64,000 bases of DNA from Alicyclobacillus sp. SO9 (GTDB lineage Bacteria; Bacillota; Bacilli; Alicyclobacillales; Alicyclobacillaceae): the NCBI RefSeq assembly GCF_016406125.1, contig NZ_CP066339.1:620001-684000 (forward strand), read 5' to 3'. Both the position numbers and the translations under genes were made by a program. Every line of letters starts with the position of its first letter. Positions within the stretch are counted from its first letter, which is position 1. Shown piece by piece: positions 56,355-64,000 of this stretch. The notes beneath the pieces were generated by a model. That model did no database searches and was not told the DNA's origin. It saw only the letters and a list, made by a program, of their open reading frames with translations.

Positions 56355-56936
56355 ATGAATAGGTTCCGCAAGGGTACAGGGGCCAAGTTACCTCGCTTTG
56401 CCCTCGTCTTTGCATTATTGGCCATGATAATCACTGCCTATGAATTGTATGGAATGATAGTCCCGTTCAAATCTCAGAATCCACTCTGGACACAAGTAAC
56501 CATAGGCCAGCCCATCATCGATAATTGGAGCTATCAAGGCCAGGATGAAGAGGGTTATCTTAAGTTCTACAATCAGAGTCAATCCATTGTTCTTCCGCCA
56601 ACGGCGAAAATCTTTAGTGCAGATGGTCGTTTTGTCGTTATTGAGGGATTCTCGCCAAACTCTTTTACCTATGCCTTACCCTTCGAGGCGATTCCAATGA
56701 GTTGGTTGCTTGCAGGTACAGTCGTAATTACTGGAGGCGGGTGGCTGCTTTTACGCCGCAGTCGCCGCAGAACTGCTCTTAGTCACAGCAAAATGAACTT
56801 TAATTCGAAAATGAGGTTTCGTGGGAAAAATCGCACTCCTCACATGGATAATTCTATGATGTCCAAAATTAATCTGCCAAAGCGCAATGCTCGGTTTAGA
56901 CCGCGTCCAAGCCGATCGGGCAGATTTAAGCGCTGA
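56355..56936 (+). CDS. Hypothetical membrane protein with basic C-terminal tail
   Basis: This 193-residue protein has a TM helix near residues 14-36 (ALVFALLAMIITAYELYGMIV) and a small extracellular domain of about 80 residues. A second TM follows (SWLLAGTVVITGGGWLLL), then a highly basic Arg/Lys-rich tail of about 55 residues. No family is recognised. The tail could bind nucleic acid or acidic lipids. ATG 56355 has GGGGGA 8 bases upstream. The 200-base gap before it has an imperfect AGGGTC/GACCCT hairpin. Confidence 0.7.
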   Translation: MNRFRKGTGAKLPRFALVFALLAMIITAYELYGMIVPFKSQNPLWTQVTIGQPIIDNWSYQGQDEEGYLKFYNQSQSIVLPPTAKIFSADGRFVVIEGFSPNSFTYALPFEAIPMSWLLAGTVVITGGGWLLLRRSRRRTALSHSKMNFNSKMRFRGKNRTPHMDNSMMSKINLPKRNARFRPRPSRSGRFKR

Positions 56937-56986
56937 CTGAGCGTCGAATTCTCTCGATTTTGCAACCATCAGTGAGGTGCGTCCGC

Positions 56987-57589
56987 TTAAATCCAGCCGC
57001 TTTCCTCTGCTTTGCGGACAGCCTCCTGCCTGTTTTGAACTTCAAGCTTCGCAATGATTTCAGACACATAGTTGCGGACCGTACCTTCTGACAAATGGAG
57101 CTTGCCCGCTAATTCACGCGTTGTGCCGCCTGCTCTAGCCGCAGCCAGCAACTCAGTCTCCCGCGAGGTGAGAGGGTTTTCTGCAGAGAACGCGGTCATT
57201 AACAATTCGTTGTCTACCACTGTTCCGCCGTTGGCGACGGTTCGAATTGCACTTACAAGCTCTTCTACATCTTTTTCCTTCAAGAGGTATCCTTTCGCTC
57301 CTGCTTTCATGGCTTTCTGCAGATATCCAGGCCTCGCAAATGTAGTTACCATCAATACGGCACAGGACGGCAGCTTCTCACGGAGTCTCTCAGCAACCTC
57401 GAGTCCGCTCTTTCCGGGCATTTCAATGTCCAGCACCGCCACGTCAGGCCGTACTTGTAAGCATAGCTCCAACGCCTCCAACCCGTTTGCAGCCTCTCCC
57501 TTGATTTCGATATCCTCTTCCATTCCAAGAAGTGCTGACAGTGCAGTGCGAATCATGGACTGGTCGTCAGCAATCACGACGTTTATCAT
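56987..57589 (-). CDS. NarL/LuxR-family response regulator, YvfU/DesR-like
   Basis: This 200-residue regulator has a complete receiver (acidic pair Asp8/Asp9, phospho-acceptor Asp54 in AVLDIEMPG, Lys in GYLLKEKD). Its C-terminal LuxR helix-turn-helix is LTSRETELLAAARAGGTTRELAGKLHLSEGTVRNYVSEII. It overlaps the kinase gene by four bases. With the ABC exporter genes upstream it forms a YvfRSTU-like unit, in which it likely activates the transporter genes. Confidence 0.92.
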   Translation of the reverse strand: MINVVIADDQSMIRTALSALLGMEEDIEIKGEAANGLEALELCLQVRPDVAVLDIEMPGKSGLEVAERLREKLPSCAVLMVTTFARPGYLQKAMKAGAKGYLLKEKDVEELVSAIRTVANGGTVVDNELLMTAFSAENPLTSRETELLAAARAGGTTRELAGKLHLSEGTVRNYVSEIIAKLEVQNRQEAVRKAEESGWI

Positions 57590-58773
57590 ATTCCAACCTC
57601 CATTTTCGAACGCGCGGCTTTGGGCACGCGGACGACAAACACGGTAGTAAAGGGTGAAAACGCTGCAAGTTGAGTCGTTTCTTCAGGGTGCCAAAACGTG
57701 ATCCACTGACCTCTCGACCAAATACCCAGTTCTCCGTTGACAGCGTTTAACCTGGCCATGATTCCAGAGAGTCCATGGCCTCCGTGCTGTGTGTCTGACT
57801 GTGAAAGTCCTTGTCCGTTGTCTGCTATCCATAGCCACAGACTGTGTTCAGTCTCCTCACTGTACAGCTTCGCACGGGAAGCAGAGCTGTGTCTAACAAG
57901 GTTCGTCGTCAATTCTCTCAGCGACATCGCGAGAGCCTGCGCACAAGCGGACGCAAGCTCAACAGAGGCTATTTCGCCCCCAGTCTCGCAACTGATGTCA
58001 GCGGCTCGCAACAGGTGCTTAGCGGCAATCCACTCTTCGTCGAGCACTGGTGTCCTTGCAGTGGCAATATAGTCGCGCACTTTTGTCAGCGTACGTTTGG
58101 CTGAGTCTCTTATTTCTCTTAGTTCTCGTTGAGCTCGACTGGCGTCGCGATAAACCAGCCGTTCTGCCAACTGGCTTTTTAGTGTAATCAGTGCTAATTC
58201 GTGACCCAGCACATCGTGCAAATCTTGGGAGATTCGATCTCGTTCTGCTAATTTCGTCAACCGTTCAATTTCTGTATTGGCAACCTCAAGCTCATGTCTG
58301 GAACGCGTAATTTGCGCCTGCCACCGGACCGCATAGACTGTTAGAACGGCAGCAGCGACACCGGCGAAAATCATCGGCCACCAGGGTTCAAGACTGGCGT
58401 GACGGACGTGAGCTAATACGAAGACTTCTGTCAGCCCGGAAGCAATCAGCACAACTAAGGCCCACATTCTATGCCGTGCACTGTGCAACTGGCCAATGGC
58501 TGCGGCCGGCCAAAAGACAACACTGAGAAAACCGGGATTGAGCACTGCACCCATGATGAGCATCAGCAGTATTTCTCCAATTACAATCAGAGTGTACCGC
58601 CGTCCGGTCGTCCACCATGTAAGAATATAGGACAGTGCCAGCAACCCCAGCAGCACGATGCCAAGGACGACTTGTTCCCAGGACTTCATGAAATACAGGT
58701 AAAAGGCCGGGATGAGTAATTGCAGCAAATACATGTAGCCGACTTTCTTATATTGATTTGGAAAAAGAAGCAT
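57586..58773 (-). CDS. Sensor histidine kinase, YvfT/DesK-like
   Basis: This 395-residue membrane kinase has an N-terminal part with about five hydrophobic helices, and a cytoplasmic HisKA_3 domain with the phospho-acceptor His in RDRISQDLHDVLGHELALITLK. The ATPase domain follows (LRELTTNLVRHSSASRAK, DNGQGLSQ, GHGLSGIMARL). I chose ATG 58773, which has GAGGAG about 9 bases upstream; the frame is open for 38 more codons. It partners the response regulator at 56987-57589 and probably senses an envelope or lipid-related signal, by analogy with DesK. Confidence 0.9.
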   Translation of the reverse strand: MLLFPNQYKKVGYMYLLQLLIPAFYLYFMKSWEQVVLGIVLLGLLALSYILTWWTTGRRYTLIVIGEILLMLIMGAVLNPGFLSVVFWPAAAIGQLHSARHRMWALVVLIASGLTEVFVLAHVRHASLEPWWPMIFAGVAAAVLTVYAVRWQAQITRSRHELEVANTEIERLTKLAERDRISQDLHDVLGHELALITLKSQLAERLVYRDASRAQRELREIRDSAKRTLTKVRDYIATARTPVLDEEWIAAKHLLRAADISCETGGEIASVELASACAQALAMSLRELTTNLVRHSSASRAKLYSEETEHSLWLWIADNGQGLSQSDTQHGGHGLSGIMARLNAVNGELGIWSRGQWITFWHPEETTQLAAFSPFTTVFVVRVPKAARSKMEVGI

Positions 58774-58850
58774 TGTGGGGGGCTCCTCGCTGTTTGGTTC
58801 TGGCAGCATGTGATGAATTACAACAACAGTGTTATAGCTTGATTTATAAT

Positions 58851-59597
58851 TTACGCGGACAGGCTCAGATTCCTTCTTGCCATCCACACTATGAGCAAAA
58901 GGAGCACAAGAAAAGACAAAGTCAGCACAGAGATGTCATGAAGGCCTATAGATTTTCCCGCAACAATTTTCCAAGCGCCGTCTCCCAAACTGAATGTTGG
59001 CGTCCACTTTGCCAGAGCCTGAATCCAAGCCGGCATCATTTTTAGCGGCCACCACAGCCCGCCAAGAATGGAGAGGATGAAATACACACCGTTACCAATC
59101 ATGGCTGAGCCTTCTACACCCCCGACCAATCCAATTAGAATGCCGAGCGCCATGAAGGGAAACGAACCAATCGCGATCCACAGGATTGACTCTACCCATT
59201 GCAGCACAGGCAACTGAACACCCTCCCCAACAGCAGCGGCAATAAAAATGACGAGGATGGATAGAATTCCTATAACGGTTTGCCCTAGGATTTTGCTGCC
59301 TGCGTAACTGGAGGGAGGCAGCGGCGTAGTGCGCATTAACTTCATCCAGCCCTATGTTCGTTCGAAGGCCAGGCGTGCTGCCAGATTGTTAAGAGCCGAT
59401 CCGATTACGCTAAACGCAGCCATGGACATCATGAAGTACTTACTCCACTGTGTTCCTCCAATTTTCATGGATGCTCCGTTAAGGTGAACAAACAAAAAGT
59501 AATAAAACAGAGGAATGAAAAGTGTGAAGACAATGAACCGCTTGTTGCGGAACTGTCGTTTAATTTCCCATAAGGACTGTGCGGTCAATGCTGTCAT
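58851..59597 (-). pseudogene. ABC-2 type transporter permease, interrupted by an in-frame TAG
   Basis: The reading frame of a YvfS-like ABC-2 permease runs from ATG 59597 (MTALTAQSLWEIKRQFRNKR...) to 58851. It is broken by a single TAG at 59354-59352, after LAARLAFERT and before GWMKLMRTTPLPPSSYAG. Both halves stay in one frame and together give about 248 residues, a normal length with six membrane segments. A C-to-T change of CAG would explain it. It may be a recent nonsense mutation, a sequencing error or a read-through codon. It overlaps the ATPase gene by four bases. Confidence 0.85.
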
Positions 59598-60526
59598 CGG
59601 ATGTCTGCCTCCTGTGCTTGCTGTGTCTGTTGTGCTTGCTGATTTTGCATCGTCAGTGCTACGAAAGCATCTTCCAGACCGCCGCCGCGTACTTCGATAT
59701 CCCGTACACTAAAGTCTCCTTGAATCAATGACCGCAGTGTTTCATCTGAGTTCGTACTCCTCATTGTAAATCTGTCCCCCTGCCATTCGAGACTTGCGAG
59801 ATGAGGTAAGGCAAGCAGGTCGGTTCGGTTTGTTTTCGGGTCTAGAGAGCCAGTAATCAACCGGAGCCCGGTGGCTGTCTTCAACTCCGCGGGACTTCCA
59901 TCTGCAATCAAGCGCCCGTTTTGGAGCAATAGAACCCGGTCTGCGGCAGCATCTGCTTCATCAAGATGATGGGTTGAAAAAACAATTGTTTTTCCTTCGG
60001 TCTCGGAAAACCGACGCAGTGTTTTCCAGAACCCTTGCCGAGAAGTAATGTCCATTCCTGCAGTAGGCTCATCGAGAAACAAGATGCGAGGGTCTCCTGC
60101 CATGGCCAGTGCAAACTGCAGTCTTCGTTGCTGACCTCCGCTCAATTTGCGAACAGGCCGGCCTTCCAAATTCGTCAGTTGAGCCAGCTCCAGCAGGGTA
60201 TTTGTATTGACGCTGTGCTCATAATAAGATCGAAACAGGTTGACAAGCTCTGTAACGCTCGTTTTGTCAGGCATCGTTACTTCTTGAAGCATCGCCCCGA
60301 TACGCTGCCTGGTTCGCGGCTGGTTCGGGTTTTGACCGAGCAACGTTACAGTTCCCGAAGTAGGTTGTGTTAACCCCAGCGTCATGGAAAGAGCAGTGGT
60401 CTTTCCGGCACCGTTTGGTCCAAGTAATGCGACTACAGTTTCTTGCTTGATGTTCAGAGACAGATTGGCAACAGCTGTAGTAGTTCGATAAGATTTTGAT
60501 ACGTGTTGAAAGGTGACTGCATCCAT
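59594..60526 (-). CDS. ABC transporter ATP-binding protein, YvfR-like
   Basis: This 310-residue ATPase of the drug/lipid exporter (DrrA/CcmA-like) class has Walker A (LLGPNGAGKTTALSMTLGL), signature LSGGQQRRLQFALAMAG, Walker B RILFLDEPTAGMD and H-loop STHHLDEADAAAD. A C-terminal accessory region follows, with a Gln-rich end (MQNQQAQQTQQAQ). ATG 60526 has GGAGGAG 5-6 bases upstream. It heads a minus-strand operon: ATPase, broken permease, kinase, regulator. Confidence 0.92.
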   Translation of the reverse strand: MDAVTFQHVSKSYRTTTAVANLSLNIKQETVVALLGPNGAGKTTALSMTLGLTQPTSGTVTLLGQNPNQPRTRQRIGAMLQEVTMPDKTSVTELVNLFRSYYEHSVNTNTLLELAQLTNLEGRPVRKLSGGQQRRLQFALAMAGDPRILFLDEPTAGMDITSRQGFWKTLRRFSETEGKTIVFSTHHLDEADAAADRVLLLQNGRLIADGSPAELKTATGLRLITGSLDPKTNRTDLLALPHLASLEWQGDRFTMRSTNSDETLRSLIQGDFSVRDIEVRGGGLEDAFVALTMQNQQAQQTQQAQEADIR

Positions 60527-60840
60527 GTTTTCTCCTCCAATCGCACGATTTTGCAATACAGGTCTTTACGAACAGACGTCTTTATCCGCACGGTTCTGTA
60601 CAAGCGTAAATCGGCGCAAATGCGGTTCTTCGCGGTGTGGCAAATATTGACGACTTTTAATAAGCTAAGCATATAGAAAGGTGTACGGCTGTGTTACTGA
60701 GTGTGGTCAGCTATCGGAGATGACATTTGTCATGAGTTCCGGATGCAGATGCGGGTATAACTTAGGGTTACAGTTTGTTGTTTGGCTGGCTGCTTAGTGG
60801 TACGCTTAATGGAAAATCCTAAAGGGGGGTGGTGCGGAGG
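60527..60840. other. Divergent intergenic region, no gene seen
   Basis: These 314 bases separate the ABC ATPase (minus) from the DUF402 gene (plus). I see no gene, no clear -35/-10 pair on either strand and no terminator. An AAAGGGGGG tract at 60821-60829 is the Shine-Dalgarno of the DUF402 gene. Confidence 0.5.
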
Positions 60841-61362
60841 ATGACGTTGAGACCAGGGCGTGTAACGCGAATACATAAACATGACGGAACGGGAATCGAC
60901 CGCAGTGATAACCCGTTTCCAGTATATAAATTCTGGCGAAAGCCAGGGCTGATAGTGGCCCACAGGCCAGCACTTGAAAGCGGCTATACATATCAAATTC
61001 GTGAAATATATCCACAATGGGGCATTGGAGTGAGTACCTGCGTAAAAGACGATAAACCAATAAAGCATCCGCGTCTTAAATTTGATTATTATGTAGACCT
61101 GGTTAAGGTGTGGGAAGACCAGGAATATATTTATATAGAGGACATGTATGTCGATGTTTTGATTTACGAAAGGAACTATTACCATGTGATTGACCTGGAG
61201 GAATTCGGCGAAGCCGTATATCAGCACAACATTAGCTTAGCCGAAGCAACAAGGGTTATGGACAATACCCAGAAATTCGTGGATGCCATTAAACGCAGTA
61301 AGTTATCATACCAGTTTTGGAAACAAAAATACGGCAGAAACTACCGTCACAACAGAAACTAA
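60841..61362 (+). CDS. DUF402 family protein (Ntdp/YgaC-like)
   Basis: This 173-residue protein has the DUF402 core: FDYYVDLVKVWEDQEYIYIEDMYVDVLIYERNYYHVIDLEEFGEA, with conserved acidic residues suited to divalent metal binding. The Bacillus/Staphylococcus relative acts as a nucleoside tri- and diphosphate phosphatase. ATG 60841 is chosen with AAAGGGGGG about 11 bases upstream; GTG 60829 falls in that element. Tyr and basic residues are enriched at the C terminus. No operon partner. Confidence 0.78.
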   Translation: MTLRPGRVTRIHKHDGTGIDRSDNPFPVYKFWRKPGLIVAHRPALESGYTYQIREIYPQWGIGVSTCVKDDKPIKHPRLKFDYYVDLVKVWEDQEYIYIEDMYVDVLIYERNYYHVIDLEEFGEAVYQHNISLAEATRVMDNTQKFVDAIKRSKLSYQFWKQKYGRNYRHNRN

Positions 61363-61434
61363 AGCGCATACTCCCGATCCATTTGAATTTGCCAGCATCT
61401 TGTACAGTGCTGCAATCTAAGTGTACGTGAAAGA

Positions 61435-61460
61435 CAGAGCCGGTTGTTGTGCCGACTCTG
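61435..61460. terminator. Hairpin between convergent genes
   Basis: CAGAG-CGG and CCG-CTCTG arms pair with one mismatch around an 8-base loop. It lies between the DUF402 gene and the convergent small minus-strand gene. It lacks a T-tract. Confidence 0.4.
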
Positions 61461-61490
61461 CCTTGCTGACTCAAATGACGGAATTTTTTG

Positions 61491-61733
61491 TTATTCTTCG
61501 TCATCCAACTGGTTCATGACTTTCTCAGCGATTTGTTCGGCATTGTCCTGTGCCATACTTTGCGCACGGTTATTAATCCGAGACGTCACATTTCCGCGCC
61601 GCATGGCTTCCCAAGCAGCAATACCCACACTGGCGCCTACCAACATGGCTGTCATTGTCCCCATGTTGTTACGCCTTCTGGGCATAAACCGATTTCGTAC
61701 GCCGTTGGTCATTCCATTCATCATTTCCCACAT
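61491..61733 (-). CDS. Small hypothetical protein (80 aa) with one hydrophobic helix
   Basis: ATG 61733 has an excellent GGGAGGTG 6 bases upstream, and the frame runs 80 codons to 61491. The product has a Met/Asn/Arg-rich start (MWEMMNGMTNGVRNRFMPRR), a hydrophobic stretch (MTAMLVGASVGIAAWEAM) and an amphipathic, acidic C terminus (DNAEQIAEKVMNQLDDEE). No family is recognised. The frame extends further upstream to 61973, but that part is antisense to the MBL-fold gene and is not supported. Confidence 0.7.
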   Translation of the reverse strand: MWEMMNGMTNGVRNRFMPRRRNNMGTMTAMLVGASVGIAAWEAMRRGNVTSRINNRAQSMAQDNAEQIAEKVMNQLDDEE

Positions 61734-61830
61734 GGCCAGCACCTCCCGTGCTGTATTGTATCCATTGTGGACGGATGTACGCACAGCAAAGGCTGGTAAT
61801 AAATATCTCAGACGGAGGTCGGGGACAAAG

Positions 61831-62727
61831 ATGGATTTACAGCACATTACAGACACCGTGTTTGTCGTTGCGGGTCCCGTCAATCTGGGCCTTGTAAAGA
61901 CACCCGGGGGACTCGTTGCCATCGACTCTGGATTAGACAAGCAGTCTGCCAAAAATCTGCTAAAAGCAGCCAATGAACTTCAGGACAACCTGATTGCGGT
62001 CATTAATACTCACGCTCACGCCGATCACTTTGGCGGCAACGAAACCCTGCAAAAACGCGCTGACCCGCGCTTTTATGCACCTGTGGGTGAAGCAGACGTC
62101 ATTCGCCGCCCTGCATGGGAGCCTCAGTATCTCTGGCAAGGCGCCGCACCGCTTCCAGATATGAGAGGAAAGTTTTTACTGGCCGCCCCCAGCCGGGTAG
62201 ACGAAGTGTTCGAGAGCGGCGCATCGTTCACAATTGCAGAGCGTACATTTCAGTCGGTTGCCTTGTCTGGGCATTCCCATTACCAGTCCGGAATCCTTGT
62301 GGACGGGGTGCTCTTCTGTGCTGATGCTTATTTGGATGAAAATATCACAGACAAACACGGCCTTCCGTTTTTCGTGAATTACCTTGAGACGCTGCAGAGC
62401 GCAAAGCAAACAAAGACTGTGAATGCGCAGTGGTGGGTGCCTGCCCACGGTATTGTGACGGACAAACCTGGCCGAGCAGTGGATTACTATATTCATCGGT
62501 TGCAGCGGGTTTTTGACTTGATTACAACTTACATTGCCGCAGAGAGGCGGACACTGGAACAGGTTGTGAGCCTGGTATGTCAGGAATTGAATTTGACTCC
62601 GCGGGGCGCAGGACCGTATGCTCTAGTTCGCACGCCTGTTTCCGCATGTATCACTGCAGCGGTAGAACAAGGTCTCGTGAAACCGGTTGTTGAAGACGGA
62701 TACCTATGGTTTGAAAGAGGGAATTAA
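61831..62727 (+). CDS. MBL-fold metallohydrolase
   Basis: This 298-residue metallo-beta-lactamase-fold protein has the zinc motif THAHADHFGG, then LSGHSHYQSG, ADAYLDE and PAHG as later metal ligands. A C-terminal helical extension (VVSLVCQELNLTPRG...) follows. The substrate is unknown; the class includes glyoxalase II-like enzymes and various hydrolases. ATG 61831 has GGAGGTCGG upstream; the longer frame from 61444 runs over the opposite small gene and is not used. mutY follows four bases downstream. Confidence 0.87.
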   Translation: MDLQHITDTVFVVAGPVNLGLVKTPGGLVAIDSGLDKQSAKNLLKAANELQDNLIAVINTHAHADHFGGNETLQKRADPRFYAPVGEADVIRRPAWEPQYLWQGAAPLPDMRGKFLLAAPSRVDEVFESGASFTIAERTFQSVALSGHSHYQSGILVDGVLFCADAYLDENITDKHGLPFFVNYLETLQSAKQTKTVNAQWWVPAHGIVTDKPGRAVDYYIHRLQRVFDLITTYIAAERRTLEQVVSLVCQELNLTPRGAGPYALVRTPVSACITAAVEQGLVKPVVEDGYLWFERGN

Positions 62728-62731
62728 GTAC

Positions 62732-63976
62732 ATGTGCGAAACGCAGGACACTGTTACAACGCATGTTAAAACGCAGAACGCTGTCGCGGAATCGGCACGT
62801 CAGCTTGTGGACTGGTACCTTCAGAACCAGAGAAAGCTGCCCTGGAGAGAAACAAGCAATCCTTATCAGGTTTGGATTAGCGAAACGATGTTGCAACAAA
62901 CTCGGGTTGAAACGGTTATCCCTTATTACTATGCCTTTCTCGAACGCTTTCCGACAATTCTCGATTTGGCAGCTGCACAAGAGTCAGAAGTAGTGAAGAT
63001 GTGGCAAGGTCTGGGTTATTATTCACGTGCAAGGAACTTACATAGGGCAGCCATCCAGGTGGCTGAGAACTACGACGGCCTGATTCCCGAGGACGCACAA
63101 AAGTTTCGAGGTCTGTCCGGAGTCGGCCCATATACCGCCGGCGCGGTGATGAGTATTGCTTTTAATCAGCCTGTTCCGGCTGTGGACGGGAATGTGCTTC
63201 GTGTCATGGCACGGTTTTTGGGGGTTCGTGAAGAAGTACGAAGCCGTCAGGCGGTCACCGTTATTACCAGTACGGTAGAGCAGTGGCTGCAGCAGGAACC
63301 CCCGAGATTGATGACGCAGGGTCTAATGGAGCTAGGTGCACTTGTCTGCACACCGCGTAATCCGGACTGCGGCAAATGCCCGATTCAAACCCGTTGCACC
63401 GCGCGTGAACTGGGTTTGACCCAGGATATTCCAGTCAGGAAAAAGAAGCCCGATAGAAAAGTGGTTCAGGTTATCGCGCTCTGGTGCCAGCAAGACGAGA
63501 AGGTTCTTTTGCAACAACGGCCGGCAACGGGTCTGCTTGCAGGCATGTGGCAATTACCGGCCAAGGAACTGCCGGCGTCAGCCCCGCTGGGTGCAGGAGC
63601 GGCACATCGGGAAGCGAAAATACTGCTCGAAGGCATGCTGGACACCAGTTTGTATGACGATAATAAGGTTGCTGGGGATAAGGTTGATACGAATAAGGTT
63701 GATACGAATACAGTGCGTGCCGAAAATTATGTAGGGTCGCAGCACAAAAGCATCGGAAAAGTGGCAGAGGGTCCTGTCCGCGACTTTCATGAAATTGCAC
63801 AGGTCAAGCATATATTTACTCATATCGAATGGCATGTACAGGTTCTGCAGCCCGTAGGCTGGCCGCTGCACAGGATTGCGGAGGGGAGAGGCCTTGTTTT
63901 CGCAGGTGAAGACAAACTCTCCGAGCTTGCGGTGCCCCGGGTTTATGACAAGTTGCTGACGTCATTTTTCGGTTAA
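62732..63976 (+). CDS. mutY: A/G-specific adenine DNA glycosylase
   Basis: This 414-residue repair enzyme removes adenine mispaired with 8-oxoguanine. The HhH-GPD domain (about residues 25-235) contains WRETSNPYQVWISETMLQQTRV with catalytic Glu, LSGVGPYTAGAVMSIAF and VDGNVLRV. The Fe-S cluster ligands are in CTPRNPDCGKCPIQTRC. A C-terminal NUDIX-like domain recognises 8-oxoG (LLQQRPATGLLAGMWQLP; FTHIEWHVQVL). Residues around 308-330 form a low-complexity linker (DNKVAGDKVDTNKVDTNTV) from a 15-bp duplication. ATG 62732 has AAAGAGGGAA upstream. Confidence 0.95.
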   Translation: MCETQDTVTTHVKTQNAVAESARQLVDWYLQNQRKLPWRETSNPYQVWISETMLQQTRVETVIPYYYAFLERFPTILDLAAAQESEVVKMWQGLGYYSRARNLHRAAIQVAENYDGLIPEDAQKFRGLSGVGPYTAGAVMSIAFNQPVPAVDGNVLRVMARFLGVREEVRSRQAVTVITSTVEQWLQQEPPRLMTQGLMELGALVCTPRNPDCGKCPIQTRCTARELGLTQDIPVRKKKPDRKVVQVIALWCQQDEKVLLQQRPATGLLAGMWQLPAKELPASAPLGAGAAHREAKILLEGMLDTSLYDDNKVAGDKVDTNKVDTNTVRAENYVGSQHKSIGKVAEGPVRDFHEIAQVKHIFTHIEWHVQVLQPVGWPLHRIAEGRGLVFAGEDKLSELAVPRVYDKLLTSFFG

Positions 63977-64000
63977 ATCTGTATGGGGGTGAGGTGAAGA

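Noticed and set aside
61444-61830. N-terminal extension of the MBL-fold protein
   Set aside because: It would run over the opposite small gene, and the composition is unlike the family. ATG 61831 has its own Shine-Dalgarno and gives the usual N terminus.
61734-61973. Upstream part of the 160-codon minus-strand frame (61491-61973)
   Set aside because: It lies antisense to the MBL-fold gene and upstream of the well-placed Shine-Dalgarno for ATG 61733.

Overview
The window looks like chromosomal DNA of a Gram-positive, low-to-mid GC endospore-former-type Firmicute of the class Bacilli, most probably an Alicyclobacillaceae (Alicyclobacillus-like) member. The basis is the 16S rRNA signature, the strong Shine-Dalgarno sequences (GGAGG type), the frequent GTG/TTG starts and Bacillus-type synteny: lysS followed by an rRNA operon, yvcI-glcK-rapZ-yvcK-whiA-crh, ftsEX-minJ-motAB-uvrBA, and yvfRSTU. 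The genus is an inference, because no database search was possible.

Layout. 1-8150: lysS, a 13-copy 11-bp tandem repeat, and a complete rrn operon (promoter, 16S, tRNA-free spacer, 23S, 5S, terminator). 8150-8730: non-coding DNA with four quasi-palindromic repeats and a 9-bp tandem repeat. 8735-15386: a maltose/maltodextrin locus (LacI-type regulator, binding lipoprotein, two permeases, GH13 alpha-glucosidase). Its missing ATPase is probably the MsmX/UgpC-type protein at 41113-42231. 15495-18543: an enolase-superfamily enzyme, an nfeD/SPFH membrane pair and a DUF192 protein.

18794-29774 is the most interesting part. Two c-di-GMP-I (GEMM) riboswitch aptamers flank a signalling cassette: a sensor-less histidine kinase, a TPR protein and a LuxR-type regulator with a degenerate receiver. 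One aptamer, on the minus strand behind a consensus promoter, leads a 50-residue secreted-peptide gene. The other, on the plus strand, leads a 56-residue Flp pilin gene, which a terminator separates from the rest of a Tad pilus operon (tadE, tadG-like, cpaB, cpaE, cpaF, tadB, tadC). Neither small gene exceeds 60 codons, so both are easy to miss. The layout suggests that c-di-GMP controls type IVc (Tad) pili together with an exported peptide and a Rap-like module. The flagellar stator genes motAB lie slightly downstream.

29932-43332: cell division (ftsE, ftsX, minJ-like), motAB, nucleotide excision repair (uvrB, uvrA; a LexA-like box overlaps the motB terminator), a PucR-type regulator, msmX and hprK. 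43552-50961: an M23/G5 cell-wall protein, argS (minus), a TPR/HTH protein and an isolated selB. 51233-56149: NUDIX hydrolase, glucokinase, rapZ, yvcK, whiA, crh. With hprK and crh both present, carbon catabolite regulation is well represented. 56355-64000: a small membrane protein, a YvfRSTU-like ABC exporter/two-component system whose permease gene carries an in-frame amber stop, a DUF402 protein, a small minus-strand gene, an MBL-fold hydrolase and mutY.

Many starts were moved inward from the longest reading frame to the codon with the best-placed Shine-Dalgarno sequence; each such choice is explained in its entry.
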